From the NCBI GenBank assembly GCA_947629125.1, contig CANRCO010000028.1, forward strand, positions 1-12,782: a stretch of DNA of 12,782 bases. Reading direction: 5' to 3'. Numbering within the stretch: the stretch's first letter is position 1; each line of letters starts with the position of its first letter. The notes under the pieces are model-generated. The model saw only the letters and a program-made list of their open reading frames with translations. It did no database searches and had not been told where the DNA came from. Origin of the DNA: an uncultured Bacilli bacterium (lineage in GTDB: Bacteria > Bacillota_I > Bacilli_A > RF39 > UBA660). Positions 6,481 through 12,709 of the stretch are shown one piece after another. The position numbers and the translations under genes are program-made.

Positions 6481-7155
6481 ATGAATCAAGAAAAAATTGG
6501 TAAATTTATTAAAACTATTCGTTTAAAAAATAATTTAACGCAAAGTGATTTTGCCAAAACATTAGGAGTTACTTACCAAGCCGTTAGTAAATGGGAAACT
6601 GGTAAAAATATGCCAGATGTAGCGATTTTGCAACAAATTAGTGAACAATATAATGTTCCTTTAAATGAGTTGTTGGCTGGTAAAAAAACTAATTCATCTA
6701 AAAAATATTATTTAATTATTATATTAATAGTTATAGTTATTGTAGGAGCTTTGTTATTAATTTATTTTTTTCATCATGATAATTTCGAATTTAAGACTTT
6801 AGATAGTAGTTGTAAAGATTTTAAATTAACTGGTAGTGCTGCTTACAATAATAATAAAACTAGTTTGTATTTATCTAATATCGATTATTGTGGTGAAGAA
6901 GATAAAACTGAATATCTAGAAATTTCTTGTACGTTATATGAAGAATATAAAAATACTATTATTAAGATTGCTACGGAAGAGACTAAAAATTCTACTTTAG
7001 ATGATTTTTTAAATAAAGTTCAATTTAATATTGCTGATTATTCACCTAGTTGTAAATCTATAAATGAAAGTAATCTTTATTTAGAAATAAATGCGCAAAA
7101 TAAAGAAGAAAAAATAGCAACTTATAAAATTCCTATTGAATTAAAAGATTGTTAA
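6481..7155 (+). CDS. Membrane-anchored XRE-family regulator
   Basis: This 224-residue protein has an N-terminal Cro/C1-type helix-turn-helix (about 6-62: IGKFIKTIRLKNNLTQSDFAKTLGVTYQAVSKWETGKNMPDVAIL), one transmembrane helix (about 76-97) and an outside domain of about 125 residues. The outside part has five cysteines (111, 137, 150, 191 and 224, the last being the C-terminal residue), so disulfides or ligand binding are possible. The layout is that of a one-component membrane sensor binding DNA inside and sensing outside. GGTGAAG lies 5 bases before the ATG and only 15 bases separate it from the PP-loop gene, so it belongs to the csoR-type operon. A hairpin terminator follows. Its DNA target and signal are unknown. 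Confidence 0.8.
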   Translation: MNQEKIGKFIKTIRLKNNLTQSDFAKTLGVTYQAVSKWETGKNMPDVAILQQISEQYNVPLNELLAGKKTNSSKKYYLIIILIVIVIVGALLLIYFFHHDNFEFKTLDSSCKDFKLTGSAAYNNNKTSLYLSNIDYCGEEDKTEYLEISCTLYEEYKNTIIKIATEETKNSTLDDFLNKVQFNIADYSPSCKSINESNLYLEINAQNKEEKIATYKIPIELKDC

Positions 7156-7187
7156 TTCAACTTATAGTTTAGCAAATTCAACTTATA
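7154..7187 (+). repeat. 13-base direct repeat in terminator region
   Basis: AATTCAACTTATA occurs at 7154-7166 and at 7175-7187, a 21-base period. The first copy overlaps the stop of the XRE gene, and the second lies in the loop of the terminator hairpin. This could be a small tandem duplication or a paired protein-binding site. Confidence 0.6.
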
Positions 7188-7216
7188 ATTTATTGCTAAA
7201 CTTTTTTTATTTTTTT
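7166..7216 (+). terminator. Intrinsic terminator after the XRE gene
   Basis: AGTTTAGCAA (7166-7175) pairs perfectly with TTGCTAAACT (7193-7202), followed by a run of T. The 17-base loop carries most of one direct-repeat copy. TTGCTA (7193-7198), 17 bases, TAAAAT (7216-7221) in the same place could also serve as a promoter for the lipoprotein gene. Confidence 0.8.
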
Positions 7217-7221
7217 AAAAT
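7193..7221 (+). promoter_or_regulatory. Possible promoter of the thioredoxin-like lipoprotein gene
   Basis: TTGCTA (7193-7198) and TAAAAT (7216-7221) are 17 bases apart. The start would fall near 7228, at the edge of the ribosome site AGAGGTGAG (7228-7236), giving a very short leader. The -35 coincides with the 3' arm of the terminator. Confidence 0.4.
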
Positions 7222-7240
7222 GGTTTTAGAGGTGAGAAAA

Positions 7241-7924
7241 ATGCGAAAATTTTTTAGTGTTTTATTTTTAGTTTTATGTTTATGTGGCTTATGCTCTTGT
7301 CAAAAAGAAAAAGAAAAGAAAGAAACAATAAGTGATGCTACTAAATTTAAAGAAGAATATGAAAAATTAAATAATACAGTTCGTGAAAGTGATGGAGCTA
7401 AATATAATAATGTAAGTATTCCTGTAGATAATCCAATTAAATATATTGATTGTAGTGAAGCTCTTGATATTTTAAACCAAGAAAAAGCAGTTATTTATGT
7501 TGGTGCTAATTGGTGTCCATGGTGTCGTAATGCCGTAAATGTTTTATTTGATGCTGCCAAAGAAAATAATATTGAAACAATTTATTATTTAAATTTAGAT
7601 GATGAAAAAGATGAATTCACAGTTGAAGATAATAAAGTTGTAAAAACTAAAGATGGTAGTAAAGCTTATTATCAATTATTAGAAAAGTTAGATGCAATTT
7701 TATCAGATTATACTATTACTAATGATAAAGGAAAAACATTTGATACGAAAGAAAAAAGAATTTATATGCCATTTGTTATGGTAATTAAAGATAAAAAAGT
7801 AATTGATAATCATGTAGGAACTGTTACTTTAAATAAAAATCAAACTAAATACGATAAAATGACTGATGACCAAAAAACTGAATTATTAAATATTTATAAT
7901 AAAATGTTTGAAAAAATAAAATAG
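7241..7924 (+). CDS. Thioredoxin-fold lipoprotein
   Basis: This is an exported thiol-disulfide protein, probably attached to the outer face of the membrane. The N-terminus MRKFFSVLFLVLCLCGLCSC is a lipoprotein signal; the likely lipobox is L17-C18-S19-C20, giving lipid-Cys20. A charged linker (21-60) leads to a thioredoxin-like domain with AVIYVGANWCPWCRNA (83-98, active site CPWC 92-95) and the cis-proline segment YMPFVMVI (175-182, Pro177). About 50 extra residues lie between these elements. From the mature Cys it resembles the thioredoxin family that includes bacteriocin-transport accessory proteins, but no bacteriocin gene is near. The start is ATG 7241, after AGAGGTGAG; an upstream reading from 7193 passes through the terminator and is unlikely. 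Substrate is unknown; disulfide handling of exported proteins is inferred. Confidence 0.85.
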   Translation: MRKFFSVLFLVLCLCGLCSCQKEKEKKETISDATKFKEEYEKLNNTVRESDGAKYNNVSIPVDNPIKYIDCSEALDILNQEKAVIYVGANWCPWCRNAVNVLFDAAKENNIETIYYLNLDDEKDEFTVEDNKVVKTKDGSKAYYQLLEKLDAILSDYTITNDKGKTFDTKEKRIYMPFVMVIKDKKVIDNHVGTVTLNKNQTKYDKMTDDQKTELLNIYNKMFEKIK

Positions 7925-7945
7925 TTAATCTATTTATTTTTTTAT
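7917..7945 (+). terminator. Weak AT-rich terminator after the lipoprotein gene
   Basis: AAATAG (7919-7924) pairs with CTATTT (7930-7935) over a 5-base loop, then A and seven T. The stem includes the stop codon. It contains only one G-C pair, so efficiency may be low. Confidence 0.45.
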
Positions 7946-7967
7946 TTTCTTTTTTTAGTTTTTCTTT

Positions 7968-7979
7968 TATAATTATAAT
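7968..7979 (+). promoter_or_regulatory. Tandem TATAAT before the single-pass protein gene
   Basis: Two perfect -10 hexamers lie side by side (7968-7973 and 7974-7979). The upstream sequence is almost only T, so any -35 is poor. A start near 7985 would leave the ribosome site AAAGG in the leader. Confidence 0.4.
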
Positions 7980-8000
7980 GAGATAAAAGGATATGGTCTT

Positions 8001-8810
8001 ATGAATTTAAAACAAAACTTAATTATTATTGCTGCTATAATTTTTATTGGTTTAGCATTTATCGTTTATAGTAAATTTAATAATAAAGAAGAAATAAAAG
8101 AAACTAAAAGTACCCAACAGTTAATAACTGAGTATTTAACTAATAAATATAATGAAGAATTTACGAAACCTAAATTTATTAAACAAAGTACTGTTGAAAC
8201 TAATAAAAATAGCTATGAAAAAGAACAAATAGTTATGAATTATTATGTAGCTAATAGTAAAAATAATAATAGTGATATAACCATATATTATCAAGAGGGT
8301 AATCAATCTTTTTCTGATACTTATGAATTAGAAAAAGAGGAATTACAAAAAAGTTTAGCTTTTTTTGATTTATTAAATACTAAATTTAGTAATGCTATAA
8401 ATTATTATACAATTAAAGAAAATTATCATCAGTTAGCTTTAAGTCAAACTAAATCTAAAGAAGATTTAGAAAAAGGTTTAAAAACTATCTATGATTGTCC
8501 AGTTAATTATTTAAATAATCGAGTAATTGAGTTTACTTTAAAAATAAATCAAAATGTTTATTCATTTAGTAAAGCTAATTATAATAATTTATTAGAAGTA
8601 TTAAATTTTTTAAAGCAAAATATTACTAAAGAAATAAATTTTGAATTTAAAATTATGAGTTTAGATAATGTGGAAATAAAATATGAAGCAAAAACCCAAA
8701 ATCTATTAGTTAATGATTTAAATAGCTATTTTTCAGAAATGGCTCGTAATGAGTCTTTAACTGATTTTGTTAAAAGAAGTAATTATACAATCAAAATAAA
8801 GAAGTATTAA
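8001..8810 (+). CDS. Single-pass membrane protein of unknown function
   Basis: I do not recognise this 269-residue protein. Residues 6-25 (NLIIIAAIIFIGLAFIVYSK) form an uncleaved signal anchor, and about 240 hydrophilic, Lys/Asn-rich residues face outward. No enzyme motif is visible, and only one Cys (in YDCPVNYLNN, about 164-173) is present. AAAGG lies 10 bases before the ATG, slightly long. Between them an ATG at 7993 opens a three-codon reading frame whose TGA overlaps the gene start, which could permit translational coupling but may be chance. The nuclease gene follows after 9 bases, so the two are almost certainly co-transcribed. A role at the cell surface is inferred from topology and neighbours only. 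Confidence 0.7.
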   Translation: MNLKQNLIIIAAIIFIGLAFIVYSKFNNKEEIKETKSTQQLITEYLTNKYNEEFTKPKFIKQSTVETNKNSYEKEQIVMNYYVANSKNNNSDITIYYQEGNQSFSDTYELEKEELQKSLAFFDLLNTKFSNAINYYTIKENYHQLALSQTKSKEDLEKGLKTIYDCPVNYLNNRVIEFTLKINQNVYSFSKANYNNLLEVLNFLKQNITKEINFEFKIMSLDNVEIKYEAKTQNLLVNDLNSYFSEMARNESLTDFVKRSNYTIKIKKY

Positions 8811-8819
8811 GAGGTTTAA

Positions 8820-9533
8820 ATGCGTAGAAGAAAAAAAATTAAAAAGAATAGTTTAAATTATATTTTAATTGTTCTAGTATTGTTTTTAGCTTTTGAGATA
8901 TATCATTATTATGGTGCAACTACTTATGGTTTAACTTCTAATATTGATGTTTTAGAAGTGCCACAATATACCAATAAATCTTATGTTTATATTAATAACA
9001 ATGAACCTGAATTTAAAGAAAGTGATTATACTACTAAATCTTTTGAGAGATATAGTGAATTAGATTATTTAGGTCGTTGTGGCGTTGCTTTTGCAAATAT
9101 TGGTTATGATTTAATGCCAACGGAAGAACGAGGTAGCATTGGGATGATTAAACCAAGTGGCTGGCATACTGTTAAATATGATAATGTTGATGGTAAATAT
9201 TTATATAATCGTTGTCATTTAATTGGTTATCAACTAACAGGTGAAAATGCTAATAAAAAAAATTTAATAACTTGTACAAGAGAAATGAATACTGTAGGAA
9301 TGTTACAATTTGAAAATGAAGTAGCTGATTATATTCGCCAAACTAAAAATCATGTTTTATATCGAGTTACACCCATATTTGAAGACCAAAACTTAGTAGC
9401 TAAAGGAGTACAAATGGAAGCTTATTCTGTTGAAGATAATGGGCGTGGAGTTAAATTTAATGTTTTTGTTTATAATGTTCAAAAAGATATATTAATTGAT
9501 TATAAAGATGGTAGTAGTAAACTAAAAATTTAA
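8820..9533 (+). CDS. Membrane-anchored DNA/RNA non-specific endonuclease
   Basis: This is a 237-residue nuclease of the beta-beta-alpha-metal family, close to streptococcal secreted DNases and EndA-like proteins. A basic start (MRRRKKIKK) and one transmembrane helix (about 13-31) place the catalytic domain outside. The family core is LGRCGVAFANIGYDLMPTEERG (84-105), KPSGWHTVKY (111-120) and YNRCHLIGYQLTGENANKKNLITCTREMN (129-157). His133 is the expected general base in the NRCH version of the DRGH motif, and Asn157 the expected metal ligand. The family more often shows ITGTRYMN, so TCTRE is a variation near the site. GAGG lies 5 bases before the ATG. Its end carries a terminator hairpin. It probably degrades extracellular nucleic acid for nutrients, DNA uptake or defence; the sequence does not decide which. 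Confidence 0.88.
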   Translation: MRRRKKIKKNSLNYILIVLVLFLAFEIYHYYGATTYGLTSNIDVLEVPQYTNKSYVYINNNEPEFKESDYTTKSFERYSELDYLGRCGVAFANIGYDLMPTEERGSIGMIKPSGWHTVKYDNVDGKYLYNRCHLIGYQLTGENANKKNLITCTREMNTVGMLQFENEVADYIRQTKNHVLYRVTPIFEDQNLVAKGVQMEAYSVEDNGRGVKFNVFVYNVQKDILIDYKDGSSKLKI

Positions 9534-9555
9534 TTATAATTTTTTAGTTTTTTTT
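9519..9555 (+). terminator. Terminator overlapping the nuclease stop
   Basis: AAACTAAAAA (9519-9528) pairs perfectly with TTTTTAGTTT (9541-9550), followed by TTTTT. The stop TAA is in the 12-base loop. It may limit read-through into the sortase gene. Confidence 0.7.
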
Positions 9556-9578
9556 CATAATAAAAATAGGTGTTTATT

Positions 9579-10370
9579 GTGAAATTAAAAAAAGTTAATA
9601 TAATCTTTATTCTAAGTAGTATTTTACTTATTTATTCTTTAGTTAATATAATAAATTGGGTAAAAGATTCTTATCAGACTAATAAAATAAAAAATTCTTT
9701 AGTTGTTTCTAAACAAAATGATAATAAAGAAAACGATGTATTATTTAATGCTCCTAAAAATTTAGATGATCCATACTGGGATTATGTTAATGAAGATTTT
9801 TTAAGTATTGATTTTCAAGATTTACAAAAACAAAATAACGATGTAGTTGGGTGGATTAATTTAGCTGGTACCGAAATTGATTATCCTATTGTCCAAGCTA
9901 AAGACAATTCTTATTATTTAACTCATTCTTTTGATAAAAGTGAAAATAAAGCTGGGTGGATTTTTTTAGATTATCGTAATAATTTTAATAGTTTAAGTTT
10001 CAATACAATAATTTATGGCCATCGCCGGAAAGATAATTCGATGTTTACTTCTTTAAAAAATCTTTTACAAGATGATTTTTATAAAAATTATAAACCACTT
10101 ATTAAAGTAGCTACACCAAAAGTTAATTATATTTGGCAAATATTTAGTGTTTATACAATAAAAAAAGAAAGTTATTATATAACAACTGACTTTGCAAGAT
10201 TAAAATTATATCAAGAATTTTTAAGAACTATTACTAAGCGAAGCCTTAAAGATTTTAAAACTAACATTAATACAGAAGACCGCTTACTAACTTTATCATC
10301 TTGTTATAATTCTCATGATGAAAGAATTGTTGTGCATGCAAAACTCATAAAAAAAGAAATTCTTAATTAA
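9579..10370 (+). CDS. srtB: Class B sortase
   Basis: This is a membrane transpeptidase that cuts a sorting signal and links the protein to peptidoglycan. It has 263 residues: a signal anchor (about 5-27), then the class B catalytic domain. Motifs are NDVVGWINLAGTEIDYPIVQAKDNSYYL (87-114), GWIFLDYRN (126-134), NTIIYGHRRKDNSMF (142-156, His148), TLSSCYN (238-244, Cys242) and DERIVVHAKLI (247-257, Arg249), giving the full His-Cys-Arg triad. The start is GTG 9579 because AGG lies 8 bases upstream; GTG 9570 is in frame but would overlap that ribosome site. A convergent neighbour ends with SPQTG plus an anchor and is the obvious substrate. Stops of both genes lie within one shared terminator. Identity is secure. 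Confidence 0.93.
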   Translation: MKLKKVNIIFILSSILLIYSLVNIINWVKDSYQTNKIKNSLVVSKQNDNKENDVLFNAPKNLDDPYWDYVNEDFLSIDFQDLQKQNNDVVGWINLAGTEIDYPIVQAKDNSYYLTHSFDKSENKAGWIFLDYRNNFNSLSFNTIIYGHRRKDNSMFTSLKNLLQDDFYKNYKPLIKVATPKVNYIWQIFSVYTIKKESYYITTDFARLKLYQEFLRTITKRSLKDFKTNINTEDRLLTLSSCYNSHDERIVVHAKLIKKEILN

Positions 10371-10382
10371 GAATTCTTTTTC
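10351..10382. terminator. Bidirectional terminator shared by sortase and its probable substrate
   Basis: An 18-bp perfect palindrome (AATTCTTAA/TTAAGAATT, 10358-10375) lies between an A run on the left and a T run on the right, so it can end transcription from both sides. The two stop codons overlap in its centre (10367-10370). Confidence 0.75.
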
Positions 10383-11119
10383 ATAAATTTTGTTGATAAA
10401 CCAAGACCACAAATTCCTAAACTACCTAAAATAATATAAAGGCTTAAGTTATCACCAGTTTGAGGACTTTGTTCTCTAATTCCTTCAAATAAAGCATTTA
10501 CTTCACTTAAAGCTAATTCATCACCACTAGTTACTATTTTTTCAACACCATTCATTGAAACAATAGCATCATCAGAATCACTAGGTACCCATAAAGTAGG
10601 GGCAGTAGCACTTTCTGTTGTATTTACAATATTACAATTATCATCTAAATTTAATTTAACAGTTTCATCAACATCTTTACCTTGACCTAGTTCGATACCA
10701 CCAAAACCATTACCAGAAACATCAATTGTTCCTACTAAAGTTACATTTGCACCGTTAGCTAATAATGCCGCATTAGCTCCTGTTAATTTAATATTTTTAA
10801 TAGTTGCAGTGGCTTTGTATACATGTAAAACATATATACCTCCCCAAACTTTATTATCTTTACTATTATCTTTTCCAAATGTTCCTGTGTATCTTATGGT
10901 ATGATTATTACCATCAATCGTTAAGTCTCGTGTAATATGAATTTTTTCTGTTGTATTAATATCAGAATTTAAAACAATGGTTGAAATATTTTTATCAGCA
11001 ATAGCACTTTTTAATTGTTCTTGATTACTAACAGTAGTGGTAGTTTGTGCTTTAACTGTTGTTAAAGACATAATTGTACATAAAAATACTGCTAAAAATA
11101 AACCGATTTTCTTTGTCAC
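10367..11119 (-). CDS. Sortase-anchored beta-helix surface protein
   Basis: This is a 250-residue exported wall protein. It has a signal peptide (1-24, likely cut after VKA), then a region with pectin-lyase-like repeats (about 45-165: STIVLNSDIN, ITRDLTIDGNNHTIR, ATIKNIKLTG, NVTLVGTIDVSGNGFGGIEL), suggesting a right-handed beta-helix. The C-terminus is SPQTG (218-222), a hydrophobic stretch (about 226-243) and the tail KFMKKNS, a sorting signal. SPxTG/NPQTG motifs are the type used by class B sortases, for example in Clostridioides difficile, and a class B sortase is the convergent neighbour. The start is GTG at 11119, with AAAGGAG 10 bases upstream. It is richer in Gly, Thr and Ala and poorer in Lys than neighbours, perhaps from its exported role or from transfer. 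Ligand or substrate is unknown. Confidence 0.85.
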   Translation of the reverse strand: MTKKIGLFLAVFLCTIMSLTTVKAQTTTTVSNQEQLKSAIADKNISTIVLNSDINTTEKIHITRDLTIDGNNHTIRYTGTFGKDNSKDNKVWGGIYVLHVYKATATIKNIKLTGANAALLANGANVTLVGTIDVSGNGFGGIELGQGKDVDETVKLNLDDNCNIVNTTESATAPTLWVPSDSDDAIVSMNGVEKIVTSGDELALSEVNALFEGIREQSPQTGDNLSLYIILGSLGICGLGLSTKFMKKNS

Positions 11120-11154
11120 TTTATTTATTCTCCTTTCTATTACTAGTTTGGCAT

Positions 11155-11184
11155 ATTTTGTCTTTTTTATACGAAAATTGTCAA
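11155..11184 (-). promoter_or_regulatory. Promoter of the surface-protein gene
   Basis: On the minus strand a perfect TTGACA (11179-11184) is followed after 18 bases by CAAAAT (11155-11160). The -35 lies in a near-palindrome, AAAATTG-T-CAATTTT (11174-11188), which could be an operator. Confidence 0.5.
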
Positions 11185-11208
11185 TTTTTAGCTGAATTTT
11201 TTAAAAAG

Positions 11209-12129
11209 TTAACCCATTACTTGCCCACCATTATTATGAATTACTTGACCTGTAACATAACTAGAATCATTAGATGCAAGAAAAACAAAAGTAGGAGCAA
11301 GTTCATAAGGCATGGCACAACGAGCCATTGCCGCATCACTACCTAAAGAAGGAATTTTTTCTTTTACCCAGCAAGCTGGTTGTAATGGAGTCCAAAAATA
11401 ACCAGGTGCAATAGCGTTTACTCTAATGTTTTTAAGCGCTAAATTACGAGCTAAAGCTCTAGTAAAACCCACAATAGCACCTTTAGTTGTAACATAATCG
11501 ATTAATTGTGGTTCACCATAAAAAGTAGTAATTGATGATAAATTGATAATGGAATCACCAGCATGTAAGTGAGGTAAAACTTCTTTGGTTAAATAAAACA
11601 TTCCATAAACATTAACTTTCATAGTGTAATCAAATTGTTCATCACAAATGTCTAAAAGACTATCTTGTTGATATTGAACACCAGCATTATTAACTAAAAT
11701 ATTAATTTTACCGAATTTTTTTAAAGTTTCAGTAACTATTTTTTTACAAAATTCTTTATTAGTAATATCACCAGCTATTAATAAACATTCGCCACCTAAT
11801 TTTTCAATATATTTCTTAGTTTGTTCAGCATCTATATGTTCATTATAATAAGGAATAACAACTTTAGCTCCTTCTTTAATAAACGCAATCGCTGCTGCTC
11901 GACCAAGACCACTATCACCACCTGTAATAATAGCTACTTTATCTTTTAATTTATTACTACCTTGATAATTAGGATCATCAAAAATAGGTAAGGGATTCAT
12001 TAAATATTCCATTCCTGGTTGTTTTTCTTGACTTTGTTGTGGAGCAATAATTTTATATTTAGTACCTTGTAAACCATATTCAGCATTATAAATATAAAAT
12101 TTATTACCAAATTGATAATCGTATTTCAT
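11209..12129 (-). CDS. SDR-family oxidoreductase (YhdF/GSP39-like)
   Basis: This is an NAD(P)-dependent short-chain dehydrogenase/reductase of the group related to Bacillus YhdF and general stress protein 39. In this 306-residue protein, QPGMEYLMNPLPIFDDPNYQGSNKLKDKVAIITGGDSGLGRA holds the typical N-terminal lead and the cofactor loop GGDSGLG. NNAG marks the stabilising strand, and the catalytic set is Ser in INLSSIT and Tyr/Lys in YVTTKGA, followed by NAIAPGYFWTPL and SSYVTGQVIHNNGG. About 26 residues before the usual lead (MKYDYQFGNKFYIYNAEYGLQGTKYK) look like an extension. The start is ATG 12129 with GGAGG 8 bases upstream; a TTG at 12144 would overlap that site. Substrate is unknown. Most relatives act on polyols or aldehydes and many are stress-induced. 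Confidence 0.92.
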   Translation of the reverse strand: MKYDYQFGNKFYIYNAEYGLQGTKYKIIAPQQSQEKQPGMEYLMNPLPIFDDPNYQGSNKLKDKVAIITGGDSGLGRAAAIAFIKEGAKVVIPYYNEHIDAEQTKKYIEKLGGECLLIAGDITNKEFCKKIVTETLKKFGKINILVNNAGVQYQQDSLLDICDEQFDYTMKVNVYGMFYLTKEVLPHLHAGDSIINLSSITTFYGEPQLIDYVTTKGAIVGFTRALARNLALKNIRVNAIAPGYFWTPLQPACWVKEKIPSLGSDAAMARCAMPYELAPTFVFLASNDSSYVTGQVIHNNGGQVMG

Positions 12130-12177
12130 TAACTTAACCTCCAATAATACTATATGAATTAGTTAAAGATAGGTTAT

Positions 12178-12549
12178 TTAATTAAAAGCTAGTTCGACAT
12201 CTAAATCATTATCCATAAATGCAATATATAAAAATATAAAGCCACTTATTAAAATTAGGGCACTACCTAATAAATTTAATTCCTGTAATTTTTTGCCATT
12301 GGAAGTGGAAGAAGTATTTTGATAATCTTGATAATTATCTACAAAAAAGTAAATATAAATAATTATAGCAATTACAAAAATAATTATTGTTAGTTGGCGA
12401 TATTTTTCTTTGGCTTGTAAATCATTATTTTTAAAATATCTTTTTTCAAAGGTATTGGAGTATAAACATAAAACAATTAAGATAAAATAAATAATCCAAA
12501 TAAAATTTTCTATATCAATTTGTTTAATTCTTTTTTCGACATCTTTCAT
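12178..12549 (-). CDS. Small three-helix membrane protein of unknown function
   Basis: I have no functional name for this 123-residue protein. It has three hydrophobic helices: about 15-31 (NFIWIIYFILIVLCLYS), about 53-70 (LTIIIFVIAIIIYIYFFV) and about 92-110 (LLGSALILISGFIFLYIAF), then an acidic tail DNDLDVELAFN. The N-terminus is charged (MKDVEKRIKQIDIE). No good ribosome site precedes the ATG: upstream minus-strand sequence is GAATATACTTTAATATG, and TATACT ends only 5 bases before the start. It may be leaderless or use a weak site. It lies 48 bases upstream of the SDR gene on the same strand and may be co-transcribed. No substrate or enzyme motif is evident. Confidence 0.7.
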   Translation of the reverse strand: MKDVEKRIKQIDIENFIWIIYFILIVLCLYSNTFEKRYFKNNDLQAKEKYRQLTIIIFVIAIIIYIYFFVDNYQDYQNTSSTSNGKKLQELNLLGSALILISGFIFLYIAFMDNDLDVELAFN

Positions 12550-12554
12550 ATTAA

Positions 12555-12583
12555 AGTATATTCTTTTAAATTTTTAAATATAA
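12555..12583 (-). promoter_or_regulatory. Promoter directly abutting the small membrane protein
   Basis: On the minus strand TTATAT (12578-12583), 17 bases, then TATACT (12555-12560). Transcription would start at about 12548-12549, essentially at the ATG, which would give a leaderless message. Confidence 0.4.
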
Positions 12584-12628
12584 TTTTATTAAAGTTACAG
12601 TTTTTGGTTAAAAAAATGTAAAAAATAT

Positions 12629-12657
12629 TTTACAAATTAAAAATTATATGTTATTAT
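12629..12657 (+). promoter_or_regulatory. Promoter of the tRNA-Tyr gene
   Basis: TTTACA (12629-12634), exactly 17 bases, TATTAT (12652-12657). Start near 12664 gives a leader of about 45 bases, to be removed by RNase P. A TATAAT at 12702-12707 is only 2 bases from the tRNA and cannot be its -10. Confidence 0.65.
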
Positions 12658-12709
12658 TATGACTGTACTGAAATCAAATCGTTAATTTTCGCGAATTTTA
12701 GTATAATTT

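Noticed and set aside
7241..7924. Bacteriocin accessory role for the thioredoxin-like lipoprotein
   Set aside because: The fold is compatible, but no bacteriocin precursor, transporter or immunity gene can be seen nearby.
11074..11346. Plus-strand open frame of 90 codons between surface protein and SDR
   Set aside because: It overlaps the starts or ends of two well-supported minus-strand genes and has no ribosome site or recognisable domain.
12702..12707. TATAAT as -10 of the tRNA-Tyr gene
   Set aside because: It ends 2 bases before the mature tRNA, so transcription from it would start inside the acceptor stem; a 17-base-spaced promoter upstream fits.
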